A stretch of 11,716 nucleotides of DNA. Origin: an uncultured delta proteobacterium (lineage in GTDB: Bacteria > Myxococcota_A > Polyangia > Polyangiales > Polyangiaceae). The notes beneath the pieces were generated by a model. That model saw only the letters and a program-made list of their open reading frames with translations. It was not told the DNA's origin and made no database searches. A program made the position numbers and the translations under genes. Location of the stretch: positions 1-11,716 of the forward strand of contig CAIOHM010000153.1 of assembly GCA_903858055.1 (NCBI GenBank), written 5' to 3'. Positions 1-8,058 of the stretch are shown here, in pieces; the stretch's first letter is position 1, and the number at the start of each line of letters is the position of its first letter.

Positions 1-2
1 AG

Positions 3-707
3 ATCGGCGATCTCGTCGGCCTCTCGGTCACGCTCAACAACCTCGGCACGCTCGCGCAGGATCAAAAAGACGACGCGCGCGCCCGCGACCTCTTCGAAGA
101 GGCGCTCGCCGTCGCGAAGGAGACGGGAAACCGAAACCGCATCGCGATGGTGCTCACGAACCTCGGCTACGTGCACCACCGCCTCGGCGACGACGCGAAG
201 GCCATCGAGACCCTCAAGCAAGCGGAGTCCCTCGCGGACGAGCTCGGCGACAAGCTCTCGCTCGCGGAGGCACTGCGCGGCCTCGGCAAGGCGTTCCTGG
301 CGCGCGGCGAGAGCACCAAGGCGCGCGAATCCATCGGCCGCTCGGTCGAGCTCTTCCGCGAAGTGGGCGGCCGCGTGCAAGAAGGCATCGCGCTGCGCAC
401 GCTCGGCGAGACGCTCGCTCAGGGAAGCGCCGGCGGCAACGAACTGGAAGAGGCCCGCGCGCACCTGCGCAGCTCGATCGAGGTCTTCGAGGGCATTGGC
501 AACGACATCGAGCTCGCGAAGAGCTGCCGTGTCTTCGCCGACATCCTGCGCTCCCAGAGCGTGCTCACGATCGACCTCGCCGCCGAGAGCGAGGCGAAGG
601 CCCTCGACGCGCGCGCGGAGAGCATCTTCGTGAAGGTGCGCGGAAGCACCCCGGACTTCGAGCGTGCGCTTGGCCGCGCGAGCCAGACCGACCCCACGTT
701 CAACTGA
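3..707 (+). CDS. TPR-repeat protein, C-terminal part (5' end outside window)
   Basis: The reading frame is open from the window edge, so only the last 234 codons are seen and the true start lies upstream. The protein is built of consecutive tetratricopeptide helix pairs with typical residues, such as LNNLGTLAQ, ARDLFEEALAVA, LTNLGYVHHRLGD, AIETLKQAESLADELGD and LRTLGETL. These fall in units of about 40 residues, as in the longer Rapsyn/LGN-type TPRs. The tail after about residue 195 no longer shows TPR pattern. TPR superhelices are protein-binding scaffolds. In myxobacteria, TPR arrays like this often form the C-terminal half of Ser/Thr kinases or AAA-type regulators, so this could be the tail of such a protein, but no catalytic domain is visible. 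The stop is 15 bases before the aldehyde dehydrogenase start, so co-transcription is possible. Confidence 0.85.
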   Translation: MGDLVGLSVTLNNLGTLAQDQKDDARARDLFEEALAVAKETGNRNRIAMVLTNLGYVHHRLGDDAKAIETLKQAESLADELGDKLSLAEALRGLGKAFLARGESTKARESIGRSVELFREVGGRVQEGIALRTLGETLAQGSAGGNELEEARAHLRSSIEVFEGIGNDIELAKSCRVFADILRSQSVLTIDLAAESEAKALDARAESIFVKVRGSTPDFERALGRASQTDPTFN

Positions 708-722
708 TCGAGAGCCTACGCC

Positions 723-2273
723 ATGAGCACGGAAGCCAGCGTTTTCCCGTTCACGAGCCCACGTGACGGCTCCGCGCTCCCCCCGGTGCGTGCCACCGCG
801 GCGAGCGACCTCGACGCCATCGTCGCAGGCGCCCATGCCGCGCAAGCGCTCTGGGCCGCGCGCACACTCGAAGCGCGCATCGAGGCGATGCAAGCGTTCA
901 AGGGCCGCCTCCTCGACCGCGGCACCGAGCTCGCGCGCCTCATTTCCCTCGAGACCGGCAAGCCCGAGGTCGAAGCGCTCCTCGCCGAGGTGCTCGCGAG
1001 CGCGGATGTCGTCGAGGCGTGGTGCAAGCACGTGGGGCCTTGGCTCGAAGACGAGCCCGTCGCCCTCGACGCCACCGCGTACCCGAAGAAGGAGGCGTGG
1101 ATCACGCGCGTGCCCCGCGGCGTCGTCGCGGTGATCATGCCCTGGAATTACCCGCTCGCGCTGCCGCTGCGCACCATCGTCCCGGCGCTCCTCGCGGGCA
1201 ACGCCGTCGTCTTCAAGCCGTCCGAGGTCACGCCGCGCGTCGGCGCCGTCATCGGCGAGTGCTTCCAAGGTCTCTTGCCCGACGGCCTCTTCGCCACCGT
1301 GCAAGGCGGCCGCGACGTCGGCGCGGGGCTCGTGGCGGCACGCGTGGACCTCGTCGCGTTCACGGGCAGCGTCGCGGCGGGGCGCAAAGTCTCCGTCGCG
1401 TGCGCCGAGCGCTTCGTGCCCTGCTCGCTCGAGCTCGGCGGAAAAGACGCCGCCATTGTCCGTGCGGATGCCGATCTCGATCGCGCCGCTTCGGGCATCG
1501 CCTGGGGCGCGTTCACGAACGCCGGACAAAACTGCGCCGCCATCGAGCGCGTCTACGTGCACGAGGCCGTCGCGAAGCCGTTCCTCGACAAGCTCGTCGC
1601 CACCGTGAAGAGCCTCACGCCGCGCGCGGACATGGGCACGCTCACCACGGAGGCCCAGCTCGCCATCGTCCGTCGGCACTGCGAAGAGGCGGTCGCGAAG
1701 GGCGCCGAGGTGCTCACGGGCGGCGCCGCGGAAGGCTTGTACTTTACACCCACCGTCTTGCGCGTGACGAACGACGACTGCGCCGCCGTGCGCGAAGAGA
1801 GCTTCGGGCCGCTGCTCCCGGTCATGGTGGTCGCCTCCGACGAAGAGGCCATCGCCAAGGCGAACGACTGCCGCTACGGCCTCACGGGCAGCATTTGGAC
1901 GCGCGACGAGCGTGCCGCCGAGCGCATGGCTGCGAAGCTCCGTACGGGCGTCGTCACCGTCAACAACCACAGCTTCACGGGCGCCATCCCGCTCCTGCCG
2001 TGGACCGGCGTCGGCGAGACCGGCACCGGCGTCACGAACAGCCACTTCGCGCTCGATCACCTCACGCGCCCGCGCGCGGTCCTCGTCGACCGCAACAAGG
2101 CCCCGCGCGAGCTCTGGTGGATGCCCTACGGCGCGGCCCTCGAGGTCATCGCCCGCGCGCTCCTCGAGCTCCGTCGCCCGGGCGCAGGCGTCGGCGCGAA
2201 GCTCTCCGCCGTGGTGGCGCTCCTCACGAACCTCCCGAAGCGCTGGAAGGGCCTCCCGCTCCCGAAGGCGTGA
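723..2273 (+). CDS. NAD(P)-dependent aldehyde dehydrogenase
   Basis: A full-length ALDH-superfamily protein of 516 residues that oxidises an aldehyde to a carboxylate with NAD(P)+. The family landmarks are in order: the substrate/cofactor motif VIMPWNYP with Asn142; FKPSE with Lys165 for cofactor ribose binding; FTGSVAAG (213-220) in the Rossmann fold; LELGGKD with general base Glu237; NAGQNC with the nucleophile Cys271; and EESFGP with Glu359. The catalytic set is complete, so the enzyme should be active. The substrate cannot be read from the sequence. The layout is near the broad-specificity and succinate-semialdehyde or medium-chain aldehyde classes. About 60 residues after the usual core (from RPRAVLVDR, 449 on) form a basic/hydrophobic tail including PRELWWMPYG, seen in some long-chain or membrane-associated ALDHs. 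It lies directly after the TPR gene and before the CoA-transferase genes, which suggests a role in acid/acyl-CoA metabolism. Confidence 0.93.
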   Translation: MSTEASVFPFTSPRDGSALPPVRATAASDLDAIVAGAHAAQALWAARTLEARIEAMQAFKGRLLDRGTELARLISLETGKPEVEALLAEVLASADVVEAWCKHVGPWLEDEPVALDATAYPKKEAWITRVPRGVVAVIMPWNYPLALPLRTIVPALLAGNAVVFKPSEVTPRVGAVIGECFQGLLPDGLFATVQGGRDVGAGLVAARVDLVAFTGSVAAGRKVSVACAERFVPCSLELGGKDAAIVRADADLDRAASGIAWGAFTNAGQNCAAIERVYVHEAVAKPFLDKLVATVKSLTPRADMGTLTTEAQLAIVRRHCEEAVAKGAEVLTGGAAEGLYFTPTVLRVTNDDCAAVREESFGPLLPVMVVASDEEAIAKANDCRYGLTGSIWTRDERAAERMAAKLRTGVVTVNNHSFTGAIPLLPWTGVGETGTGVTNSHFALDHLTRPRAVLVDRNKAPRELWWMPYGAALEVIARALLELRRPGAGVGAKLSAVVALLTNLPKRWKGLPLPKA

Positions 2274-2278
2274 ACGCG

Positions 2279-2295
2279 GCGCCGCGAGACGGCGC
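2279..2295 (+). terminator. Short GC hairpin after the aldehyde dehydrogenase stop
   Basis: Six-base arms GCGCCG and CGGCGC enclose a five-base loop six bases after the stop. No T-run follows, so this is not a classical intrinsic terminator. It may be a weak pause or mRNA 3' end signal, or chance in GC-rich DNA. Confidence 0.2.
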
Positions 2296-2316
2296 AGCGC
2301 GGCAAAACCCGACCAT

Positions 2317-2345
2317 TTGCTGCACCTGCGTAATCTCGTACGCAG
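2317..2345 (+). promoter_or_regulatory. Candidate operator/promoter upstream of scoA
   Basis: The 145-base gap before scoA contains a perfect inverted repeat with 7-base arms, CTGCGTA (2326-2332) and TACGCAG (2339-2345), separated by 6 bases. This is the size and symmetry of a dimeric helix-turn-helix regulator site. It overlaps a weak sigma70-like arrangement, TTGCTG (2317-2322), then 16 bases, then TACGCA (2339-2344). A regulator bound here would cover the promoter of scoAB and perhaps accD onward. No regulator gene is in the window, so the assignment rests on symmetry and position. Confidence 0.35.
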
Positions 2346-2418
2346 CACGGGAATTTCCTCGCGGTTCGGTCGCTCTCGGCGCTGGCCATTTCGCTTCGCC
2401 GGGCGTAAGAGCGGCCCC

Positions 2419-3180
2419 ATGAACAAGGTCGTGCAGAGTGCGCGTGCCGCACTCGAAGGCAAGCTCAGCGACAACGCGACGGTGCTCGCCGGAGGCTTCG
2501 GCCTCTGCGGCATTCCCGAGCACTGCATCGAGGCCATTCGCGACCTCGGCGTGAAGGGGCTCACCTTCGTGAGCAACAACTGCGGCGTCGACGACTTCGG
2601 TCTCGGCATCCTCCTTCGCAACCGCCAGATCGTGAAAATGATCTCGAGCTACGTCGGCGAGAACAAAGAGTTCGAGCGCCAGTACCTCAGCGGCGAGCTC
2701 GAGGTGGAGCTCTGCCCGCAAGGCACGCTGGCTGAGCGCCTCCGCGCCGGCGGGGCGGGCATTCCTGCATTCTACACGCCCACCGGCGTGGGCACGATCG
2801 TCAGCGAGGGCGGCATGCCGCTCCGCTACGCCGCCGACGGCACCGTGGCGAAGGCCTCGGAGAAGAAAGAGGTCCGCGAGTTCGAGGGGCGCCCCTACGT
2901 GCTCGAGCGCGCCATCACCGGCGACGTCGCCATCGTGAAGGCGTGGAAGGGCGATCGCTTCGGCAACCTCGTCTACCGGCACACGGCAATGAACTTCAAC
3001 CCGATGGCCGCCACGGCCGCGAAGTTCACCGTCGCCGAGGTCGAAGAGCTCGTGGAGCCGGGCCAGCTCGACCCCGATCACATCCACACGCCGGGCGTCT
3101 ACGTGCACGCGGTCGTCGTGGGCACGAACTTCCAGAAGCGCATCGAGCGCCGCACCACCCGCCCCGCGAACGCGACCTGA
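2419..3180 (+). CDS. scoA: 3-oxoacid (succinyl-CoA:acetoacetate-type) CoA-transferase subunit A
   Basis: A 253-residue alpha subunit of a family I CoA-transferase. Together with subunit B it moves CoA between succinyl-CoA (or acetyl-CoA) and a 3-oxoacid such as acetoacetate. Recognisable segments are the glycine-rich start AGGFGLCGIPE (24-34), VSNNCGVDDFGLG (51-63), LCPQGTLAERLRAGGAGIP (98-116) and FYTPTGVGT (118-126). All are characteristic of the SCOT/AtoD-like A subunit, whose usual length is 220-250 residues. The ATG at 2419 was chosen because it gives the family's normal N-terminus, while longer in-frame starts run back into the aldehyde dehydrogenase. The Shine-Dalgarno sequence is weak. 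The stop is 12 bases before scoB. The substrate class is firm, but the exact acyl pair is an inference. Confidence 0.93.
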   Translation: MNKVVQSARAALEGKLSDNATVLAGGFGLCGIPEHCIEAIRDLGVKGLTFVSNNCGVDDFGLGILLRNRQIVKMISSYVGENKEFERQYLSGELEVELCPQGTLAERLRAGGAGIPAFYTPTGVGTIVSEGGMPLRYAADGTVAKASEKKEVREFEGRPYVLERAITGDVAIVKAWKGDRFGNLVYRHTAMNFNPMAATAAKFTVAEVEELVEPGQLDPDHIHTPGVYVHAVVVGTNFQKRIERRTTRPANAT

Positions 3181-3192
3181 GGAGAACGGACC
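3180..3192 (+). promoter_or_regulatory. Ribosome binding site of scoB
   Basis: GAGGAG overlaps the last bases of the scoA stop and sits 7-9 bases before the scoB ATG. It is among the clearest Shine-Dalgarno sequences in the window. Its position against the scoA stop favours equimolar, coupled translation of the two subunits. Confidence 0.6.
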
Positions 3193-3870
3193 ATGAGCGC
3201 AGACCAGAAGCAGCCGCGTGGGCTCACCCGTGAACAGATCGCCATGCGCGCCGCGCAGGAGCTCCGCGACGGGTTCTACGTGAACCTCGGCATCGGCATC
3301 CCCACGTTGGTTGCAAACTACATCCCGAAGGGCATCGAGGTCATCCTCCAGAGCGAGAACGGACTCCTCGGCATCGGCCCGTACCCGGTCGCAGGCACGG
3401 AAGACGCGGACCTCATCAACGCGGGCAAGGAGACCGTGACCATGCTCGCGGGCTCGGCGATCTTCTCGAGCTCGGACTCCTTCGGGATGATCCGCGGCGG
3501 CCACATCGACCTCGCGATCCTCGGCGCGATGCAGGTCTCCGAGCAGGGCGACCTCGCCAACTGGATGATCCCCGGCAAGATGGTCAAGGGCATGGGCGGC
3601 GCGATGGACCTCGTCGCCCGCGCCAAGCGCGTCGTCGTCACCATGGAGCACGCGGCCAAGGGCAGCGCGAAGATCCTGAAGAGCTGCAACTTGCCGCTCA
3701 CGGGCCTCTCCGTCGTCCACCGCATCATCACGGACCTCGCGGTCATCGACGTCACGGCGCAGGGGCTCGTGCTCCGCGAGGTGGCGCCGGGGCTCACGGC
3801 GCGCGAGGTGCAAGAGCTCACCGAGCCCACGCTCCTCGTCGACCCCGAGCTCAAGACCGTCGCGGTCTGA
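3193..3870 (+). CDS. scoB: 3-oxoacid CoA-transferase subunit B
   Basis: A 225-residue beta subunit and partner of scoA. It carries the catalytic glutamate in the motif SENGLLG (Glu55), which forms the glutamyl-CoA thioester in family I CoA-transferases. Other family segments are VNLGIGIPTLVANY (30-43), FGMIRGGHIDLAILGAMQV, the middle block NWMIPGKMVKGMGGAMDLV, and VVTMEHAAKG. The length is that of the normal bacterial B subunit, and nothing essential is missing. It follows scoA by 12 bases with a strong Shine-Dalgarno and precedes accD by 31 bases. Next to acetyl-CoA carboxylase it would feed acetoacetyl-CoA/acetyl-CoA pools used for fatty acid or polyketide synthesis. That link is contextual only. 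Confidence 0.95.
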   Translation: MSADQKQPRGLTREQIAMRAAQELRDGFYVNLGIGIPTLVANYIPKGIEVILQSENGLLGIGPYPVAGTEDADLINAGKETVTMLAGSAIFSSSDSFGMIRGGHIDLAILGAMQVSEQGDLANWMIPGKMVKGMGGAMDLVARAKRVVVTMEHAAKGSAKILKSCNLPLTGLSVVHRIITDLAVIDVTAQGLVLREVAPGLTAREVQELTEPTLLVDPELKTVAV

Positions 3871-3901
3871 GCCCCTCCCTCCAAACCTCGCGAGCACCAC
3901 G

Positions 3902-4765
3902 ATGCCCTGGCCCGAAAAACGCGCGCTCAAAGGCTCCAAAGAGAAGAAGAGCATCGGCGAAGGGCTCTTTCGCAAGTGCGAGGGCTGCGACGAGACCCTC
4001 GAGGCCGAGGTCTTCGCACAGCACTTCGAGGTGTGCCCGAAGTGCGGCCACCACCACAAGCTCGCGCCGAAGCGCTGGCGCGATTTGCTCCTCGACGAGG
4101 GCAAGCTCGAGGAGTGGGACGCGCGCCTCTCCGCGAGCGATCCGCTCGAGTTCACCGACGGCAAGTCGTACCCGCAGCGCATCGCCGCGGCGCAGAAGAA
4201 CACGGGCGCAAACGACGCCATCGAGACCGGGCTCGCCCACCTCGAGGGTCGCCCCATCGCCTACGGCGCGTTCCTCTTCCCGTTCATGGGCGGATCCATG
4301 GGCTCCGTCGTCGGCGAGAAGATCGCGCGCCTCTTCGAGCGCGCCGCGGATCACCGCCTCCCCGTCGTGCTGCTCCAAGCCTCCGGCGGGGCGCGCATGC
4401 AAGAGGGCATCCTCTCGCTCATGCAGATGGCGAAGGCCGTCTCGGCGCAAGAGCGCCACCGCGCAAAGGGGCTTCCCTTCTTGAGCGTGCTCCTCCACCC
4501 GACCACGGGCGGCGTCGCGGCCTCGTTCGCGTTCCTCGGCGACGTGAACATCGCCGAGCCGAAGGCGCTCATCGGCTTTGCAGGCGCGCGCGTCATCGAG
4601 ACCACGATCCGCCAGAAGCTCCCCGAAGGCTTCCAGCGCGCCGAGTTCCTCGTCGACCACGGCCTCGTCGACCGCATCGTGCCGCGCACCGAGATGCGCC
4701 GTGAGTTCGCCGTGCTCCTCGGGCACTTCGGCACCCACACGGCGAAAGAGGTCGCGTCCGCGTGA
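3902..4765 (+). CDS. accD: Acetyl-CoA carboxylase carboxyltransferase subunit beta
   Basis: A 287-residue protein of typical AccD length. With AccA it forms the carboxyltransferase that moves the carboxyl group from carboxybiotin-BCCP to acetyl-CoA, giving malonyl-CoA for fatty acid synthesis. The N-terminus has the AccD zinc ribbon with four cysteines (Cys26, Cys29, Cys45, Cys48; CEGC and CPKCGHHHK). The crotonase-fold core follows, with FPFMGGSMGSVVGEK, LQASGGARMQEG, LLHPTTGGVAASFA and GFAGARVIETTIRQKLPEGFQ. The ATG gives the expected N-terminus just before the zinc finger. There is no strong Shine-Dalgarno in the 31-base gap from scoB. Its stop overlaps the folC start. The accD-folC neighbourhood is also known from E. 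coli. accA is not in this window. Confidence 0.96.
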   Translation: MPWPEKRALKGSKEKKSIGEGLFRKCEGCDETLEAEVFAQHFEVCPKCGHHHKLAPKRWRDLLLDEGKLEEWDARLSASDPLEFTDGKSYPQRIAAAQKNTGANDAIETGLAHLEGRPIAYGAFLFPFMGGSMGSVVGEKIARLFERAADHRLPVVLLQASGGARMQEGILSLMQMAKAVSAQERHRAKGLPFLSVLLHPTTGGVAASFAFLGDVNIAEPKALIGFAGARVIETTIRQKLPEGFQRAEFLVDHGLVDRIVPRTEMRREFAVLLGHFGTHTAKEVASA

Positions 4766-5985
4766 GCCTCGTGGGGTCCGGGCGCCTCGCGTCGGCGCTC
4801 CAGCGCCTCTACGCCCTCGCGCCGGGTGGCATGAAGCCGGGCCTCGCGGCGATGGAGGCCGCCTGCGCCGAGCACGGTCACGTCGAACAGGCGTTCCCGG
4901 TGCTCCACGTCGCGGGCACGAACGGCAAGGGGTCGACCTGCGCGATGCTCGAAGCGATGGCGCGCGCCGCGGGGCTCCGCGTCGGCATGACGACCTCGCC
5001 GCACTTGAGCCGCTTTGCGGAACGCATCCGCGTGGACGGCGAGCCGCTTGGCGACGAAGCGCTCGCCCGCGCGCTCGAGGCCGCCCTCGGAACGCGTGTA
5101 CCCCTCACGTTCTTCGAAGCGGCCATGCTCGCGGCGTTTCTGGCGTTTCGGGAAGCACACGTCGACCTCGCCATCGTCGAGGTCGGCCTCGGAGGTCGCC
5201 TCGACGCCACGAACGTGATCCCGGCGCCAACCGCGAGCGCGCTCGTCTCGGTCGGCCTCGACCACTGCGCGTTCCTTGGAAATACCCTCGCGGAAATCGC
5301 AGCCGACAAAGCCCACGTCGCCAAGGCCACGCGCCCCTTCGTGCTCGGGCCCGCCCTCGAAGCCTCCGCGCGCGAAGCCGCGATCGCCGTCGCCACCGCG
5401 CGTGGGGCACGCATCGTCGAAGCGCGCGAGACCCCGGCCCCACACCCGAGCACGCTCGGGCTCCGCGGCGCGCATCAGGTGCAGAATGCACAGGTTGCCA
5501 TCACGCTCGCGAAGCTCGCGGGGCTGCCGGAAGACGCCATCGCCCGCGGCCTGCGCGAGGCCACGTGGCCCGGCCGCTTCGAGCGGATCGCCACCGCACA
5601 CGGCCCCGTGCTCCTCGACGGCGCCCACAACGTCGACGGCATGCGCGCGCTCGTCGCGACCCTCCGCGAAGAGGGCCTCGCTCCGGCGGCGGTCGTCTTC
5701 GGGGCCATGGCCGACAAAGACTACCGCCAGACGCTGGAGCTCCTCGCGGGCGTGGGCGGGCGCCGCGTCTACGTGGAACCGGCCGGCCGTGCGCCGGCGT
5801 CGTGCGAAGAGCTGAGCCGCCTTTTTCCAGGGGAACGGAGCAGCGGAGTCGCAGAAGCCCTCGGGCGTGCGCGCGCGCTCGCGGGGCCCTCGGGCACGGT
5901 GCTCGTGACCGGCAGCCTCTACCTCGTCGGCGAAGCGCGGGCGGTGCTGCTCGGGCTCCCGCGCGACCCGCCAATTGCGCTATGA
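4762..5985 (+). CDS. folC: Folylpolyglutamate synthase / dihydrofolate synthase
   Basis: A 407-residue Mur-ligase-family enzyme that joins glutamate to dihydropteroate and then extends folate with further glutamates, using ATP. The motifs visible are P-loop AGTNGKGS (51-58), TSPHL (78-82), the magnesium/substrate region EVGLGGRLDATNV (140-152), LDHCAFLGNTLAEIAADKAH with the likely carbamylated Lys183, WPGRFE (269-274) and LDGAHN (285-290), which starts the C-terminal domain. Length and motif order are normal. The start is a GTG whose last two bases lie in the accD TGA stop (overlap GTGA), a classic translational-coupling arrangement. The stop lies 22 bases before yajQ. Whether it performs both synthase steps cannot be told from sequence alone. 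A bacterial FolC is usually bifunctional. Confidence 0.95.
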   Translation: MSLVGSGRLASALQRLYALAPGGMKPGLAAMEAACAEHGHVEQAFPVLHVAGTNGKGSTCAMLEAMARAAGLRVGMTTSPHLSRFAERIRVDGEPLGDEALARALEAALGTRVPLTFFEAAMLAAFLAFREAHVDLAIVEVGLGGRLDATNVIPAPTASALVSVGLDHCAFLGNTLAEIAADKAHVAKATRPFVLGPALEASAREAAIAVATARGARIVEARETPAPHPSTLGLRGAHQVQNAQVAITLAKLAGLPEDAIARGLREATWPGRFERIATAHGPVLLDGAHNVDGMRALVATLREEGLAPAAVVFGAMADKDYRQTLELLAGVGGRRVYVEPAGRAPASCEELSRLFPGERSSGVAEALGRARALAGPSGTVLVTGSLYLVGEARAVLLGLPRDPPIAL

Positions 5986-6007
5986 GCGGGGGCTCTGGAG
6001 AGGACCC

Positions 6008-6490
6008 ATGCCCAGCTTTGACGTGGTTTCGAAGGTGCCGTGGAACGAAGTCGACAACGCGCTGAACCAAGCGTCGAAGGAGCTCGAGCAGCGCTTCGAC
6101 TTCAAGGGGACCGAGGCCGAGGTCGAGAGGAACAAAGACGGCCTCCTCGTGAAGGCGAACTCGGAGGAGCGCGCGAAGGCCGCGCTCGTGGTGCTCCAAG
6201 AGAAGCTCGCCAAGCGCAAGGTGAGCCTGAAATACCTGGAGATCGAGAAGCCCGAGACCACGGGGAAGACCACGCGCATCGTCGTGAAGGTCAAAGAGGG
6301 CATCGAGGGCGACAAGGCCAAGGTCATCGTCGGCAAGATCAAGGACGCGAAGCTCAAGGTTCAGGCGTCGATGCAAGACAGCCAGGTCCGCGTCACGGGC
6401 AAGAACAAAGACGACCTCCAGGCGACGATTCAAATGCTGCGCGCCGCGGACCTCGACATCGAGCTTCAGTTCCAGAATTTCCGCGACTGA
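6008..6490 (+). CDS. yajQ: YajQ family nucleotide (c-di-GMP)-binding protein
   Basis: A 160-residue member of the YajQ (DUF520) family, near the usual 160-165. It begins MPSFDVVS and contains RFDFKGTEAEV (29-39), LGE-type substitutions typical of the family, KYLEIEKPE, GKIKDAKLKVQASMQDSQVRVTGKNKDDLQ and the end FQNFRD. The fold is two ferredoxin-like domains. Some homologues in Xanthomonas and Pseudomonas bind cyclic di-GMP and act on transcription regulators, while E. coli YajQ has only been shown to bind nucleic acid or nucleotides. The exact role here is open. The start at 6008 was preferred over the in-frame ATG at 5975 because it gives the family's N-terminus and follows GGAGAG at about 5996-6001. 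The longer start would overlap folC. Confidence 0.92.
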   Translation: MPSFDVVSKVPWNEVDNALNQASKELEQRFDFKGTEAEVERNKDGLLVKANSEERAKAALVVLQEKLAKRKVSLKYLEIEKPETTGKTTRIVVKVKEGIEGDKAKVIVGKIKDAKLKVQASMQDSQVRVTGKNKDDLQATIQMLRAADLDIELQFQNFRD

Positions 6491-6566
6491 CGTGAACGAA
6501 CGGCGCGCCTCGCGCGTCGGAAGCCCGCACGCTCCTCCCTCGCACGACGAACGCCGAGCCTCGACC

Positions 6567-8009
6567 ATGCCCACGCGCAAAAACGCCGCCGCCCCCGCCG
6601 CCAAGAAGCCCTCCTCCACGAAGCTCAAGGCGGCCCCGGCCGCGGCCCCCGAGCGGCACCTCTTCGGCACGGACGGCATCCGCGGCCTCGCGAACGAGGG
6701 CGCCATGACGCCCGAAATGGCGCTCGCGCTCGGCCGCGCGGTCACGTTCCTCGTGGGCCAAGGCAAGAACCACGCGCCGCGCATCGTCATCGGCAAAGAC
6801 ACGCGCCTTTCGGGCTACATGCTCGAGACCGCGATCGCCGCGGGCATCACCTCGATGGGCGGGCGCGTCATCCTCTGCGGCCCCGTGCCCACGCCGGCCA
6901 TCGCGCACCTGACGGTCTCGCAGCGCGCGGACGCGGGCATCGTCATCAGCGCGAGCCACAACCCCTTCGCCGACAACGGCGTGAAGATCTTCGGCGCCGA
7001 CGGCTTCAAGCTCGCCGACGAGACCGAGGCCGCCATCGAAGAGCTCATGCGGAACCCCGCGGGCCTCGGCGCGCGCCGCACGGGCCCGAGCATCGGCCGC
7101 GCGGAGAAGCTCGAAGACGCACGGGGCCGCTACGTGGTCTTCGCGAAGAGCACCTTCCCGCGCGATCTCACGCTCGACGGCATCCGCATCGTCGTCGATG
7201 CCGCCCACGGCGCCGCCTACAAGGTCGGGCCCATGGTCTTCGAGGAGCTCGGGGCTAAGGTCACGGCCATCGGCGTGAAGCCAAACGGCACCAACATCAA
7301 CGCGGGCGTCGGCGCGCTCCACCCGGACAACCTCCGCGCGGAGGTCGTGAAGCGCGGCGCGCACCTCGGCATCGCCCTCGACGGCGACGCGGACCGCGTG
7401 ATCCTCGTGGACGAGACCGGCCATGTCATCGACGGCGACGTCGTCATGGCCATGTGCGCCGAGAAAATGCGCCTCGCGGGCGAGCTGCGCCACAACCTCG
7501 TCGTCGCCACGGTCATGAGCAATTTGGGCCTCGAGCGCGCCCTCAAGGCCAAGGGCATCGAGCTCGTGCGCACGGCGGTCGGCGATCGCTACGTGGTCGA
7601 GGCCATGCGTCAGCGCGGCGCGAACCTCGGCGGCGAGCAGTCGGGTCACCTCGTGTTCTTGGATCATGCAAGCACCGGCGACGGCATCGTCGGCGCGCTG
7701 CAAGTGCTCGCGCTCCTCGTGCGCACGGGCAAGCCCGTCAGCGAGCTCGCGCGCAGCGCCATGCAGCGCGTGCCGCAGCTCCTCGAGAACCTCACGCTCA
7801 AGGAGCGCCGCCCGCTCGAGAGCATGGCGAACCTCGCGAAGGAGAGCGAGCGCGTGAAGAAGAAGCTCGGCGCGGAGGGCCGCGTCCTCGTGCGCTGGAG
7901 CGGCACCGAGCCGAAGCTCCGCATCATGGTCGAGGGCCCGAGCGACGATCTCATCAAGCAGCTCGCCGGTCAGCTCGCCGAGGCCGCGCGCAAAGACATC
8001 CCCGGCTGA
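6567..8009 (+). CDS. glmM: Phosphoglucosamine mutase
   Basis: Converts glucosamine-6-phosphate to glucosamine-1-phosphate, the step before UDP-GlcNAc for peptidoglycan and lipopolysaccharide. The core begins at FGTDGIRG (33-40). The phosphoserine loop VISASHNPFADNG has Ser130. The magnesium site DGDADR (272-277), GGEQSGH (355-361) and the phosphate-binding loop RWSGTEPKLRI (443-453) are all intact. That is the full alpha-D-phosphohexomutase set in GlmM order. The ATG at 6567 gives 480 residues, about 30 more than usual. The extra residues are an Ala/Lys/Pro-rich leader before FGTDGIRG. An in-frame GTG at 6492, next to the yajQ stop, would add another 25 residues and is less likely. A start nearer the core is not available as ATG. 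The stop is 49 bases before the next gene. Confidence 0.95.
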   Translation: MPTRKNAAAPAAKKPSSTKLKAAPAAAPERHLFGTDGIRGLANEGAMTPEMALALGRAVTFLVGQGKNHAPRIVIGKDTRLSGYMLETAIAAGITSMGGRVILCGPVPTPAIAHLTVSQRADAGIVISASHNPFADNGVKIFGADGFKLADETEAAIEELMRNPAGLGARRTGPSIGRAEKLEDARGRYVVFAKSTFPRDLTLDGIRIVVDAAHGAAYKVGPMVFEELGAKVTAIGVKPNGTNINAGVGALHPDNLRAEVVKRGAHLGIALDGDADRVILVDETGHVIDGDVVMAMCAEKMRLAGELRHNLVVATVMSNLGLERALKAKGIELVRTAVGDRYVVEAMRQRGANLGGEQSGHLVFLDHASTGDGIVGALQVLALLVRTGKPVSELARSAMQRVPQLLENLTLKERRPLESMANLAKESERVKKKLGAEGRVLVRWSGTEPKLRIMVEGPSDDLIKQLAGQLAEAARKDIPG

Positions 8010-8058
8010 ACGGTCTTCGAAGCTTGCGCCCCGCCGCGGACCGGCGGACCCTCGCTCC

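Noticed and set aside
2224..4257. Long open frame of 677 codons on the - strand
   Set aside because: It lies antisense to scoA, scoB and accD, whose products are clear. Its translation is low-complexity (Arg/Ala/Glu/Asp/His) and shows no domain. It is a product of high-GC codon use.
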